DNA of 11,318 bases from Pyramidobacter sp. (GTDB lineage: Bacteria > Synergistota > Synergistia > Synergistales > Dethiosulfovibrionaceae), in contig JAGAYQ010000214.1 of the NCBI GenBank assembly GCA_017940445.1, positions 1-11,318 of the forward strand, given 5' to 3'. This document shows, piece by piece, positions 1-6,259 of this stretch. The first letter of the stretch is position 1; the number at the start of each line of letters is the position of its first letter. Below the pieces are notes generated by a model. It did not search any database and was not told the origin of the DNA. It was given only the letters and a program-made list of their open reading frames with translations. Position numbers and translations under genes: made by a program.

Positions 1-507
1 AAAACCGTCGTCGCCGCGCAGAGGGCTATCGTCGCGGCAGAACAGGTCGATTGCGTAGCCGTCGTCGGTCAGCCGGTCGGTCTGGCGCAGCCGCAGGTCG
101 AACGCGCACATGGCGCTCCCGAGCGTGCGCAGCGCGTCGGCGCACATATCCATGGCGGCCTCGGCGTCGGCATGCAGTCCCAGCAGCTCCAGCCGGTCGC
201 CTGATCTCTGCGCCAGCAGCAGCGGCAGATCGCAGGCGCGGCGCACGAGGCGGACGGCGGCGTCGAGACTGCCGCGGGACGAACCGCAGACGTCGATCGC
301 CTGCGGAGCGAATCCTTCCAGCGCCTTCAGCAGATATTCAGCGGCGCGGTCATACAGCTTTTTGCCTGCGGGCAGCAGGATGACGGTCTGGTCGTTCGGG
401 TTCCACAGGGCGTAGCCTCCCTGGACGAGACGCGCCAGTCCGCGGTCGCGGATCTTTCCCTGCTTGCCGCGCGAGACGGGAAGCAGCAGTTCGCTCACCC
501 ATTTCAT
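1..507 (-). CDS. Partial gene, N-terminus weakly resembling class II (prolyl-type) tRNA synthetase
   Basis: The reading frame is open from an ATG at 507 down to the window edge, giving 169 residues with no stop, so the C-terminus is missing. A GAAAGGA ribosome site lies at 519-525, 11 bases ahead of the ATG. The protein opens MKWVSELLLPVSRG and continues with an RDRGLARLVQGGYALWNP stretch and an LLPAGKKLYDRAAEYL helix. In spacing and character this recalls the start of bacterial prolyl-tRNA synthetase (LLPT, then LMLRAGLIRKLASGIY, then the LPLGLRVLRKVE helix). The similarity is read by eye and is low; the classic motif 2 (FRDE...R) is not visible. It may be a divergent synthetase paralogue or an unrelated protein. 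It lies 37 bases downstream of the exonuclease III gene on the same strand, so it is probably the last visible member of that operon. GC-rich third codon positions support a real gene. Confidence 0.7.
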   Translation of the reverse strand, partial: MKWVSELLLPVSRGKQGKIRDRGLARLVQGGYALWNPNDQTVILLPAGKKLYDRAAEYLLKALEGFAPQAIDVCGSSRGSLDAAVRLVRRACDLPLLLAQRSGDRLELLGLHADAEAAMDMCADALRTLGSAMCAFDLRLRQTDRLTDDGYAIDLFCRDDSPLRGDDGF

Positions 508-544
508 GATTGTTCAGGTCCTTTCATCATTTATTAAAGACTTA

Positions 545-1315
545 TTACAAATGCAGGTCGGCCAGCATCGGCGTGTGATCCGACGGCTTTTCCCAGCCGC
601 GCGGGACGGTGTCGATCCAGCAGTTTTCGCACAGCGGCGCCAGTGAAGGCGTGGCGAGCATGTGGTCGATGCGCCAGCCGATGTTGCGCGCCAGCGCGTT
701 TTTGACGCGATAGTCAAAGAAGGAGTACAGCTCTTCGTCCGGGTGATGCTGCCGCAGCAGATCGGTCAAAAACGGCGCGCACAGGTCGGCAAACAGATCG
801 CGCAGTTCCTTGACGAAGCAGACGTGATCCTTTTTATTGGCCGGGTTGGTCACGTCCAGTTCGGTCGGGGCGACGTTGAGGTCGCCGACCCAGAGCAGTT
901 TTTCATTCGTGCGGGCCTGAGCGAACGCAGCGGCACGGCGCAGAAAGACTTTTTTCGCCTCATAGTCGGGGTGCGTGATCTCCTTGCCCTGCGGCACGTA
1001 GGTGTTGACCACCCACAGAGAGCCGAAGCGGGCGGCGATCATGCGCGTGTCCCAGAGGGGCTCGGCGCCGTCGTCGAAGCCGTGGATCACTTCGTCCGGC
1101 TCATGCTTGTACAGCAGCGCGACGCCGTTGTACGACTTTTCGCCGCGAAAGACGGCGCCGTAGCCGAGAGATTTAACGCTTTCGAGCGGAAAATCGGCGT
1201 CCTGCGCCTTGGTCTCCTGCACGGCGAGAACGTCGACGCCGGCGGACGGCAGCCAGCGCTCGAGGATGGGGAGGCGGCTGCGCAGAGAGTTGACGTTGAA
1301 CGTAGCGACGCGCAT
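545..1315 (-). CDS. xth: Exodeoxyribonuclease III (AP endonuclease)
   Basis: This enzyme cleaves DNA at abasic sites and degrades 3' ends in base excision repair in the cytoplasm. The 256-residue protein is a single endonuclease/exonuclease/phosphatase domain of normal length. Visible active-site motifs are FNVNSLR (N7), QETK (E34), VNTYVPQG (Y106), WVGDLNVAP (D145, N147), WRIDHML (D217) and the terminal SDHTPM (H247). N7 and E34 fall at the same numbers as in E. coli exonuclease III. Three ATG codons follow one another at the 5' end. I chose the third (1315) because its GGAG is 7 bases upstream and the N7/E34 numbering then fits; using the first would start at 1321 and overlap the upstream stop by four bases. 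The gene follows the dehydrogenase with no gap, so the two are very likely cotranscribed and translationally coupled. Confidence 0.95.
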   Translation of the reverse strand: MRVATFNVNSLRSRLPILERWLPSAGVDVLAVQETKAQDADFPLESVKSLGYGAVFRGEKSYNGVALLYKHEPDEVIHGFDDGAEPLWDTRMIAARFGSLWVVNTYVPQGKEITHPDYEAKKVFLRRAAAFAQARTNEKLLWVGDLNVAPTELDVTNPANKKDHVCFVKELRDLFADLCAPFLTDLLRQHHPDEELYSFFDYRVKNALARNIGWRIDHMLATPSLAPLCENCWIDTVPRGWEKPSDHTPMLADLHL

Positions 1316-1317
1316 CA

Positions 1318-2310
1318 TCATTCTCCTTTTTTCTGAGAGGTGTACTCGCTGATCGCGGCGCGTCCTTTGACAGGGCGTCCGGCGATAAAGTCGAGGATGT
1401 TGCCGAGAGCGTTTTCCGCAGCCTCAGCGGCGGCGGTGGGCGAGGCGTAGGAATTATGAGCGGTGCCGATCACGTTGGGCAGTGACAGCAGACTGTCGCC
1501 ATCGGCGGGGTAGGCGCTGCGCTCCTGCCACCACACGTCGAGCGCCGCAAAAAATCGGGGGTGCGCGCGCAGATGCGCTTCGAGCGCGTCATGGTCGATC
1601 AGGCCGGCGCGGGCCACGTTGATGAGCGTCGCGTCCTCCTTCATGAGCGAGAGCGTGCGGGCGTTCATCAGATGATGGGTGAGGCTGGTGCTGGGCAGCG
1701 AGAGCAGCACGATGTCGGCCTTCGGCAGCGCTTTTTCAAAATCAGCCATCGCCCAGCCCCGGTCGAGCAGGTCGTGCTGCGGCGCGGAACGTCCGACGGC
1801 TTGTACATGGCTGCCCATCGCTTTGAACAGGCGGGCCGCTTCACGTCCGATGCCGCCGAAGCCGACGATCAGCGTTGTGCACTGCGAAAGCAGGCGCATC
1901 GGATAACCGTAAATGTCGAATCGTCCGCCTTTCAGCGCTTCCGTCTGCGGCCGGAGCATCCGCGTACTGGCCAGGGCCATTGCCAGCGCGTGCTCGGCCA
2001 TCGCGTGGGCCCAGCCGCCGGTGTTGCTGTACAGATTGACGTTCTCGGGCAGCGTGGAAAAATCGATCTGATCGACGCCGGCCGACATCGTCTGTACCAT
2101 CTCAAGTCTGCCGAGCAGTTTTTTCTCTTCGGCAGAAAGCTCCACCGTCAGCAGCGACGCCAGCATGATATCGGAGCGAAGGATCGCTTTCCTCCGCGCC
2201 TCTGCGTCGAGTTCTTCCAGCCAGATCACCTCGCAGCCGGAAAGTTTATTCTCGACGAGCGGCGCCAGCGCTTTTTTGATCTTCGCGGCGATGCATACGA
2301 CTTTTTTCAT
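1318..2310 (-). CDS. D-2-hydroxyacid dehydrogenase, NAD(P)-dependent
   Basis: The 330-residue protein belongs to the D-isomer-specific 2-hydroxyacid dehydrogenase family, which interconverts 2-oxoacids and D-2-hydroxyacids with NAD(P)H. The catalytic domain contains SAGVDQID (77-83). The Rossmann fold carries GFGGIG (149-154) and NVARAGLID with the substrate-binding arginine R233. E262 and the general acid H284 complete the expected Arg-Glu-His set. The context around H284 is TAHNSY rather than the usual TPH, and the segment before it (DVWWQERSAYP) differs from the common DVFxxEP, pointing to a divergent subfamily. The exact substrate cannot be read from the sequence. The ATG at 2310 has a GGAG about 12 bases upstream, slightly far. 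It is the first gene of the leftward operon and is divergent from the gene at 2443. Confidence 0.9.
   Translation of the reverse strand: MKKVVCIAAKIKKALAPLVENKLSGCEVIWLEELDAEARRKAILRSDIMLASLLTVELSAEEKKLLGRLEMVQTMSAGVDQIDFSTLPENVNLYSNTGGWAHAMAEHALAMALASTRMLRPQTEALKGGRFDIYGYPMRLLSQCTTLIVGFGGIGREAARLFKAMGSHVQAVGRSAPQHDLLDRGWAMADFEKALPKADIVLLSLPSTSLTHHLMNARTLSLMKEDATLINVARAGLIDHDALEAHLRAHPRFFAALDVWWQERSAYPADGDSLLSLPNVIGTAHNSYASPTAAAEAAENALGNILDFIAGRPVKGRAAISEYTSQKKGE
1323..1326 (-). promoter_or_regulatory. Ribosome binding site deciding the exonuclease III start
   Basis: The minus strand reads AAAAGGAGAATGATGATG. The GGAG leaves spacings of 1, 4 and 7 bases to the three successive ATG codons. 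Only the third (1315) has a normal distance. The site lies inside the last codons of the upstream dehydrogenase gene. Confidence 0.65.
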
Positions 2311-2350
2311 GAGCTTTGATTGCTCCTTTCTTTTTTCGCGCCTTTGGGCA

Positions 2351-2356
2351 TATAAT
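2351..2356 (+). promoter_or_regulatory. Candidate -10 element (TATAAT)
   Basis: An exact TATAAT lies in the 132-base divergent intergenic region, about 87 bases ahead of the gene at 2443. The best-placed -35 (TTCTTT, 2328-2333, 17-base spacer) is poor. On the opposite strand TATGAT (2355-2360) could serve the leftward dehydrogenase operon, so the site may be a shared divergent promoter. Confidence 0.4.
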
Positions 2357-2442
2357 CATACGAAGTGCGAAGCTCAGCTTTCGCGGGAGATGACGTCTTT
2401 TATCGGCGCTCCCTTCATTATACCCGAAACGGCGGTGAAAAA

Positions 2443-3135
2443 ATGATACGACCAGAATTTTTTGAACGCAAGGATCTCACAGCCGCGCAGCGCTGTTTTC
2501 TGGAATTCCTGCGGGCGTTCTTCAACACGCTCGGCGGCGCTGCCGATGCCTTTGAAAAGGACCTTCCTGACGCCGTGCTGCAAACTGCCCATCGGACCGC
2601 CGTCATCGATGAACTGGCGCAGAGTGCCGTGTCGAGCTACACCTTCCGTAGCGGAAGGGAGACGAAACAGTTCTTTGACGCCCTGTTTTTGGCCAGAAGC
2701 GGAGCGGAAGTGCTGAGGCGGCTCTGCACCTCGGGTGCGGAAGATTTTACAGGCCTGGACGACAGCCGCGCCTTTCTCGGCTCGCTCTGCCGCTGCGTCT
2801 ACGACCGGATCGACTGGTCGCACCGGCGTCAGCTGCTGGGTTCGCAGCATCACGGCGCGGAAGAGGACGATCTTGAGCTCACCATCCGCGAGCTGCCCGC
2901 GTCGATGGCCGCTGAGCACCGCGTCAGATATGCGCAGGCGCTGATCGACTTTCACGACGCGCTGCTCGCTGCCCGCGATTTATTCGAAGTGATGCGCCGG
3001 ATCCTCAGCATCGGCGAGGAGCTCTTTCCGCTGGATGATGAAAAATACTGGCAGCTGAGGCCCGACGATCCTCCAGCAAAAAAACGGATGCAAAATCGTC
3101 CCGCGGCGGATACAATAAAACGGAAAACACTCTGA
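2443..3135 (+). CDS. Hypothetical protein, 230 residues
   Basis: I do not recognise this protein. From the ATG at 2443 it has 230 residues and starts MIRPEFFERKDLTAAQ. It looks soluble and largely helical, rich in Ala, Leu, Arg and Glu, with no signal peptide, membrane segment or clear enzymatic motif. A central part has a His-rich then acidic patch (SQHHGAEEDDLEL), and the C-terminus is basic and probably disordered (PAKKRMQNR...KRKTL). An in-frame ATG at 2365 would add 26 residues, but it lies only 9 bases after the TATAAT and in sequence of non-coding character. The ATG at 2443 has only a weak GGCGGTG site. The stop lies 18 bases before def and overlaps its ribosome site, so cotranscription with def and fmt is likely. 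GC-rich third positions on this strand support it over the antisense frame. Confidence 0.8.
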   Translation: MIRPEFFERKDLTAAQRCFLEFLRAFFNTLGGAADAFEKDLPDAVLQTAHRTAVIDELAQSAVSSYTFRSGRETKQFFDALFLARSGAEVLRRLCTSGAEDFTGLDDSRAFLGSLCRCVYDRIDWSHRRQLLGSQHHGAEEDDLELTIRELPASMAAEHRVRYAQALIDFHDALLAARDLFEVMRRILSIGEELFPLDDEKYWQLRPDDPPAKKRMQNRPAADTIKRKTL

Positions 3136-3153
3136 GGAGGAGAATTTTTACCT

Positions 3154-3636
3154 ATGCGTCTGAGAATTGTTGAGTTTCCCGATCCTGTCCTGCGAAAGCC
3201 GACACAGCCTGTCACCGTGTTCGACAGCAGCCTGAAAACGTTTGTCGACGAGATGACGATCGTCATGAAAGACGACGACGGCGTCGGCATCGCCGCGCCG
3301 CAGGTCGGCGTGTCAAAGAAGATCGCTGTCGTCTGCGTTGATGACGTGCGCTACGTCCTCGTCAATCCGCGCATCGTCGCTGCTGAGGGAGAACAGGGCG
3401 GCGAGGAAGGCTGTCTGAGCTTCCCCGGCATCTTCGGCGAGATCAAGCGTGCCGCGCATGTCGTCGTGGAATGCCAGGACGAGACGGGCGCGCCTCGCCG
3501 CTACGAGGCCGACGGCTTTACTGCCCGCGCCTTCCAGCACGAGATCGAACACCTCGAAGGCAAGCTCCTGATCGATCATTTTTCGCCCATCAAGCGCGAG
3601 ATGATCCGCAAGAAGCTGCTCAAAAACCGCTCATGA
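3154..3636 (+). CDS. def: Peptide deformylase
   Basis: This metalloenzyme removes the formyl group from the N-terminal methionine of new proteins. The 160-residue protein is of normal length and carries all three family motifs: GVGIAAPQ (43-50), EGCLS (85-89, metal ligand C87) and QHEIEH (128-133, metal ligands H129 and H133, catalytic E130). The third motif has Glu where most deformylases have Asp (HEIDH), and motif 1 has Ile for the usual Leu. Neither change removes a metal ligand or the catalytic glutamate. A strong AGGAGG at 3135-3140 overlaps the stop of the preceding gene. The stop overlaps the fmt start as ATGA, the classic def-fmt arrangement, implying translational coupling of the two formylmethionine-cycle enzymes. 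Confidence 0.96.
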   Translation: MRLRIVEFPDPVLRKPTQPVTVFDSSLKTFVDEMTIVMKDDDGVGIAAPQVGVSKKIAVVCVDDVRYVLVNPRIVAAEGEQGGEEGCLSFPGIFGEIKRAAHVVVECQDETGAPRRYEADGFTARAFQHEIEHLEGKLLIDHFSPIKREMIRKKLLKNRS

Positions 3637-4565
3637 GCGCGAATATCTGGTTTTTCGGCACGGGGCATTTTGCCGCCCGCTGCCTCGAGGCGATCGCCTC
3701 TGCATACCGTCCCGCGCTTGTCGTCACCGCCCCGCCCAGCGTGGCCGGCCGCGGACTGAAGACGAAGCCTTCTCCCGTGGAGGAGACGGCGAAATCTCTT
3801 GGGCTGACGCTGCGCCATTCAGCCTCCGTCAATCGTGACGAAGAGCTGAAGGCGCTGTTTGCTCAAAACGCTCCCGATGTCATCCTCGTCATCGATTTCG
3901 GCCAGAAAGTGGGCGAGCCATGGCTGACCGGTCCCCGCTGCGGATGCATCAACATCCATCCTTCGCTGTTGCCGCAGTACCGCGGTGCCGCTCCCGTGCA
4001 GCGCGCAGTGATCGACGGACAGGCTCAGACGGGCGTCACGCTGTTCCGCCTCGTCGAAAAAATGGACGCCGGCCCCGTGTGGCTGCAAGCGCGTGCCGAC
4101 ATCGGCGAAAACGAGACTTCCGGCGAGCTGCTCGACCGCATGGCCGCCCTCGGCAGCGCGCAGTTCGCAGCCCGCGCGCCGGAGCTGTTCGGCGGAACGG
4201 CCGTCTTTGCACCGCAGGACGACGCGGCTGCGACAGTCGCTCCCAAGATCGACAAAGCTGAAACGCGGCTTGATCCGACGCTTCCGGCAAAGCGCGTCCA
4301 CGATCTCGTCCGCGGCCTTCAGCCCGCGCCCGGTGCGTACTTTATCCTGCGCGGCAAACGCGTGAAAGTGCAGAAGACAGAATGTGGCACCGCGAGCGCA
4401 GAGCAGGGCCGGCTCTTTGAGAAGGACGGCATCCCGCACCTGGCCTGCGGGGAAGGAAGCGTTGCGCTGCTTGTCGTTCAGCCGGAGGGGAAAAAGCCGA
4501 TGGACGGCGCTGCCTGGCTCAAGGGCATCCGCCTTGAAAACGGCGAGACGATCGACCGTCCCTGA
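3633..4565 (+). CDS. fmt: Methionyl-tRNA formyltransferase
   Basis: The enzyme formylates initiator methionyl-tRNA using 10-formyltetrahydrofolate. The 310-residue protein has the family's usual length and two-domain layout. The N-terminal formyltransferase domain has FFGTGHFA (7-14), the GRGLKTKPSPV loop (39-49) and the signature INIHPSLLPQYRGAAPVQ (106-123), with catalytic N107 and H109. D145 in the MDAGP segment completes the triad, one position off E. coli numbering. The C-terminal tRNA-binding domain has the APGAYF...GKRVKV pattern. The start is the ATG inside the ATGA overlap with def, which gives the expected N-terminus; the frame extends upstream inside def but that part is not homologous. 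A hairpin terminator follows 11 bases after the stop. Confidence 0.95.
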   Translation: MSANIWFFGTGHFAARCLEAIASAYRPALVVTAPPSVAGRGLKTKPSPVEETAKSLGLTLRHSASVNRDEELKALFAQNAPDVILVIDFGQKVGEPWLTGPRCGCINIHPSLLPQYRGAAPVQRAVIDGQAQTGVTLFRLVEKMDAGPVWLQARADIGENETSGELLDRMAALGSAQFAARAPELFGGTAVFAPQDDAAATVAPKIDKAETRLDPTLPAKRVHDLVRGLQPAPGAYFILRGKRVKVQKTECGTASAEQGRLFEKDGIPHLACGEGSVALLVVQPEGKKPMDGAAWLKGIRLENGETIDRP

Positions 4566-4576
4566 ATCAGAACAAT

Positions 4577-4626
4577 AAATGAGCCCCGCGTCAGACTGTG
4601 TGGACCGTCTGATGCGGGGCTCATTT
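4577..4626. terminator. Strong, probably bidirectional intrinsic terminator after fmt
   Basis: A stem of 20 pairs has arms at 4577-4596 and 4607-4626, a core GAGCCCCGC...GCGGGGCTC, one G-T wobble and a 10-base loop (4597-4606). The outer AAAT/ATTT pairs provide T-rich sequence on both strands, so it could stop fmt transcription and also any leftward transcription from the AT-rich island. Confidence 0.85.
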
Positions 4627-4682
4627 TATCCTTCGAATCGTCGATATGAAGTTCTACTTTTCTGAATAATTCAAAAGCAAAT

Positions 4683-4702
4683 TGTCGACATAAATGAGAA
4701 TC
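4683..4702 (+). repeat. TGTCGACA element, copy 1
   Basis: Reads TGTCGACATAAATGAGAATC. It matches the copy at 4882-4900 apart from one extra T and one G/A difference. It starts with a perfect 8-base palindrome. Confidence 0.45.
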
Positions 4703-4881
4703 GGATGATAACTGAACGCGCGCCGTTTTTTGCCGTTAAATAAGTATAGATATAGTTTTTTAAGGGGCTGGCGCGATTTAGAAAATAAGCCTAAAATAAC
4801 GATATGACAAATGAGTTGCCCGGTCAAAATCTCCTTTGAAGAGATAATTTGTTCCTGTTCAGTCGATTTCACGAAAAAAAA

Positions 4882-4900
4882 TGTCGACAAAATGAAAATC
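4882..4900 (+). repeat. TGTCGACA element, copy 2
   Basis: Reads TGTCGACAAAATGAAAATC, in direct orientation about 200 bases from copy 1. The two copies lie in different reading frames of the minus-strand remnant, so the similarity is not a protein repeat. It could be a regulator-binding site or a trace of an inserted element. Confidence 0.45.
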
Positions 4901-5087
4901 TTATTGAAAAGGGTCATAAAACTCAGGTATTTTTCTGATAAATATCATCATCAATCTCATGACCAAAAAGATAAATAAGAACTCGTAAATTGAGACGATT
5001 GATAAACAATTCATTGTGAAATTGATTTATTAAATGATGGGCGCTAATTAAATTTATCATGGACGTCTGCATCACAGACAGACCGCG

Positions 5088-5093
5088 GGAGGG
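5088..5093 (+). promoter_or_regulatory. Ribosome binding site for the GTG start of the ATPase
   Basis: GGAGGG lies 7 bases before the GTG at 5101. The alternative upstream ATG at 5059 has no such site and lies in AT-rich sequence, so this site decides the start. Confidence 0.75.
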
Positions 5094-5100
5094 AAACAGC

Positions 5101-5913
5101 GTGCCTTTTGAAATGACGCAGATCAAAGAGCTGATGGAGCGCTACGAATGGCCGAAAGCCGTCGCTGTGACCGGCGCTCTCGGCTCGGGAAAGACCGAAT
5201 GGGTGCTCAACCTGGCGCTTGGCATGAAAATGCTGGGCGAACAGGTGACGATCGCCGACGCCGACATCATCAATCCGTACTTCTGTATCCGTCAGGTGGT
5301 CAATTCTCTTGAAGAAAAAGGCTTCAAGGTGCTGACCGCGCCGGGACAGGCCAAGTGGGCCGACATGCCTGTGGTCAGCGCGGAAGTCGACTGGGCGCTG
5401 TCGTCGCCCGGCAAGCTTATGCTCGACATCGGCGGCGACGCTGAGGGCGCTCTGGCGCTGAAGCAGTTCCAAAAGCGCATCATTCAGGCCGGGTATCTGC
5501 TCATCCTTGTCGTCAACGCCTACCGGCCGCAGACGTCGACGGTGGAGAAGATCGACCTGATGCGCCGGCGCATGGAGGAGATCTGCGGCCTGAAAGTCGG
5601 CGCGCTGGTGAGCAACTCGCACCTGATGCAGGAGACGACGCCGCAGGATGTCCTCGACGGTTTCAAGCTCGTGCGCAGTGCCGCCGACCGCATGGGGCTG
5701 CCGCTTCTGTATGCGGGCACGTCTCCGGCGATCTACGACGAGACGGTCGAGATCATGAAGAACGAAAACGTCCCCGTCTGGCCGGTGTCGCGATATATGC
5801 TCCTGCCGTGGGAACCGGGCGCGATCTGGGCGACGGGGCTTCCTGCCAGCCACCATGCCCGCCGCATCCTCGGACAGGATGCGTTCCAGGATCTGAGCGG
5901 CCGTCGGCGTTAG
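5101..5913 (+). CDS. P-loop ATPase (CobQ/MinD/ParA-like) upstream of the oxidoreductase
   Basis: The 270-residue protein is a SIMIBI-type P-loop NTPase. From the GTG at 5101 it shows a Walker A GALGSGKT (25-32), a DADIINPYF segment (53-61) like the switch I region of CobQ/MinD-type ATPases, and LMLDIGGD (106-113) as the Walker B region. VVNAYRPQT follows where MinD-like proteins have nucleotide-contact residues. The P-loop lacks the second, signature lysine of deviant Walker A motifs (KGGxGKT), so it is not a standard ParA or MinD. No CxxC motif for cluster transfer is visible. Next downstream, 111 bases away on the same strand, come the ferredoxin and three subunits of a 2-oxoacid oxidoreductase. 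A role in assembly or regulation of that complex is an inference from position only. The GTG start is chosen for its GGAGGG site. Confidence 0.85.
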   Translation: MPFEMTQIKELMERYEWPKAVAVTGALGSGKTEWVLNLALGMKMLGEQVTIADADIINPYFCIRQVVNSLEEKGFKVLTAPGQAKWADMPVVSAEVDWALSSPGKLMLDIGGDAEGALALKQFQKRIIQAGYLLILVVNAYRPQTSTVEKIDLMRRRMEEICGLKVGALVSNSHLMQETTPQDVLDGFKLVRSAADRMGLPLLYAGTSPAIYDETVEIMKNENVPVWPVSRYMLLPWEPGAIWATGLPASHHARRILGQDAFQDLSGRRR

Positions 5914-5947
5914 CTTTTTTCGCAGGCAGTGTGCAAATGCTGTAAGT

Positions 5948-5967
5948 TCAGCGCCAAAAAGCGCTGA
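5948..5967 (+). other. Small hairpin between the ATPase and ferredoxin genes
   Basis: TCAGCGC and GCGCTGA form a perfect 7-bp stem around a CAAAAA loop. No T run follows, so it is not a standard terminator. It could be an RNA processing or stabilising structure in a shared transcript. Confidence 0.35.
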
Positions 5968-6024
5968 GAAGTCAGCTGGATTTATAGATGAGAAAACAAC
6001 TTTATCGAAGGGGGTTTTTTCCGA

Positions 6025-6240
6025 ATGGCAAAGGGGAGAATCACGGTATCTGAGGAGTACTGCAAGAGCTGCGGGCTGTGCGTCGACGCCTGCCCCATGA
6101 AGGTTCTGCGCATCTCAGACCATCTCAACGACAAGGGCTACCGCCCTGTTGAGCAGTTCAAGGAAGGCTGCATCGGCTGCGCTATGTGCGCGATGACCTG
6201 CCCGGACGCGGTAATCGAAGTTTACCGCGAGACGGTATAA
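6025..6240 (+). CDS. 2-oxoacid:ferredoxin oxidoreductase, ferredoxin-like delta subunit
   Basis: The 71-residue protein is a 2x[4Fe-4S] ferredoxin. Its ligand cysteines are C13, C16, C19 and C23 in CKSCGLCVDACP, and C49, C52, C55 and C59 in CIGCAMCAMTCP. Each set follows CxxCxxCxxxCP, the bacterial-type arrangement in which the last cysteine of each motif binds the other cluster. It would carry electrons from the catalytic subunits to an external ferredoxin. It is the first of four genes in the order delta-alpha-beta-gamma, as in KorDABC/VOR-type operons. A purine-rich AAGGGGG (6008-6014) lies 10 bases upstream of the ATG. The symbol could be korD or vorD depending on the substrate, which is unresolved, so none is given. 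Confidence 0.93.
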   Translation: MAKGRITVSEEYCKSCGLCVDACPMKVLRISDHLNDKGYRPVEQFKEGCIGCAMCAMTCPDAVIEVYRETV

Positions 6241-6259
6241 CCGAAGGAGGAATCTCAGA

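Larger units (their letters stand above)
4654..5060 (-). pseudogene. Probable remnant of an AT-rich gene with a frameshift
   Basis: On the minus strand a frame starting MINLISAHHLINQF (ATG at 5060) runs to a TGA at 4923. The next frame is open from about 4940 to a TAG at 4654 and reads EKYLSFMTLF...NLLLNYSEK. The two overlap at a run of five A residues (minus strand CAGAAAAATACC). Adding one A there joins them into a single frame of about 135 codons. In sequence this AT-rich, a stop-free run of over 90 codons in the second part is unlikely by chance. The product would be hydrophobic and lysine-rich; I cannot assign a family. No good ribosome site precedes 5060, and the coding-like part begins where composition changes, so the 5' end may be truncated. 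An alternative is a non-coding regulatory region with chance open frames, or a sequencing error in the A run. Confidence 0.35.
4627..5087. other. AT-rich island without an intact gene
   Basis: This stretch of about 460 bases is visibly AT-rich (roughly one third G+C by eye in its core) between genes that are far more GC-rich. No intact gene, tRNA or rRNA is recognisable. It holds two minus-strand open stretches that look like one broken gene, two copies of a TGTCGACA-containing element, and short inverted repeats such as ACAAT-TC-ATTGT (5006-5017). The composition switches back to GC-rich near 5060. It must also contain whatever promoter drives the ATPase at 5101, but I found no convincing -35/-10 pair. 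Confidence 0.6.

Noticed and set aside
662..1336. Long plus-strand open frame opposite exonuclease III
   Set aside because: The minus strand encodes a protein with the full set of catalytic motifs; the plus frame is a GC-rich antisense shadow with no recognisable motif.
1561..2319. 252-codon plus-strand open frame opposite the hydroxyacid dehydrogenase
   Set aside because: Arg/Gln/His-rich composition typical of antisense frames; the minus strand has a clear Rossmann-fold enzyme.
2374..2955. 193-codon minus-strand open frame opposite the hypothetical protein
   Set aside because: Codon third-position GC and gene direction favour the plus strand, and no ribosome site supports the minus frame.
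3471..3632. Upstream extension of the fmt frame inside def
   Set aside because: The extension is out of frame with the real def product and not formyltransferase-like; the ATGA overlap start gives the correct N-terminus.
5059..5100. ATG at 5059 as the start of the ATPase
   Set aside because: It has no ribosome site and adds a non-homologous leader from the island border; the GTG at 5101 has GGAGGG at ideal spacing.
5044..5856. 270-codon minus-strand open frame opposite the ATPase
   Set aside because: Composition rich in Arg and His with no motif; the plus strand has Walker A and B motifs.
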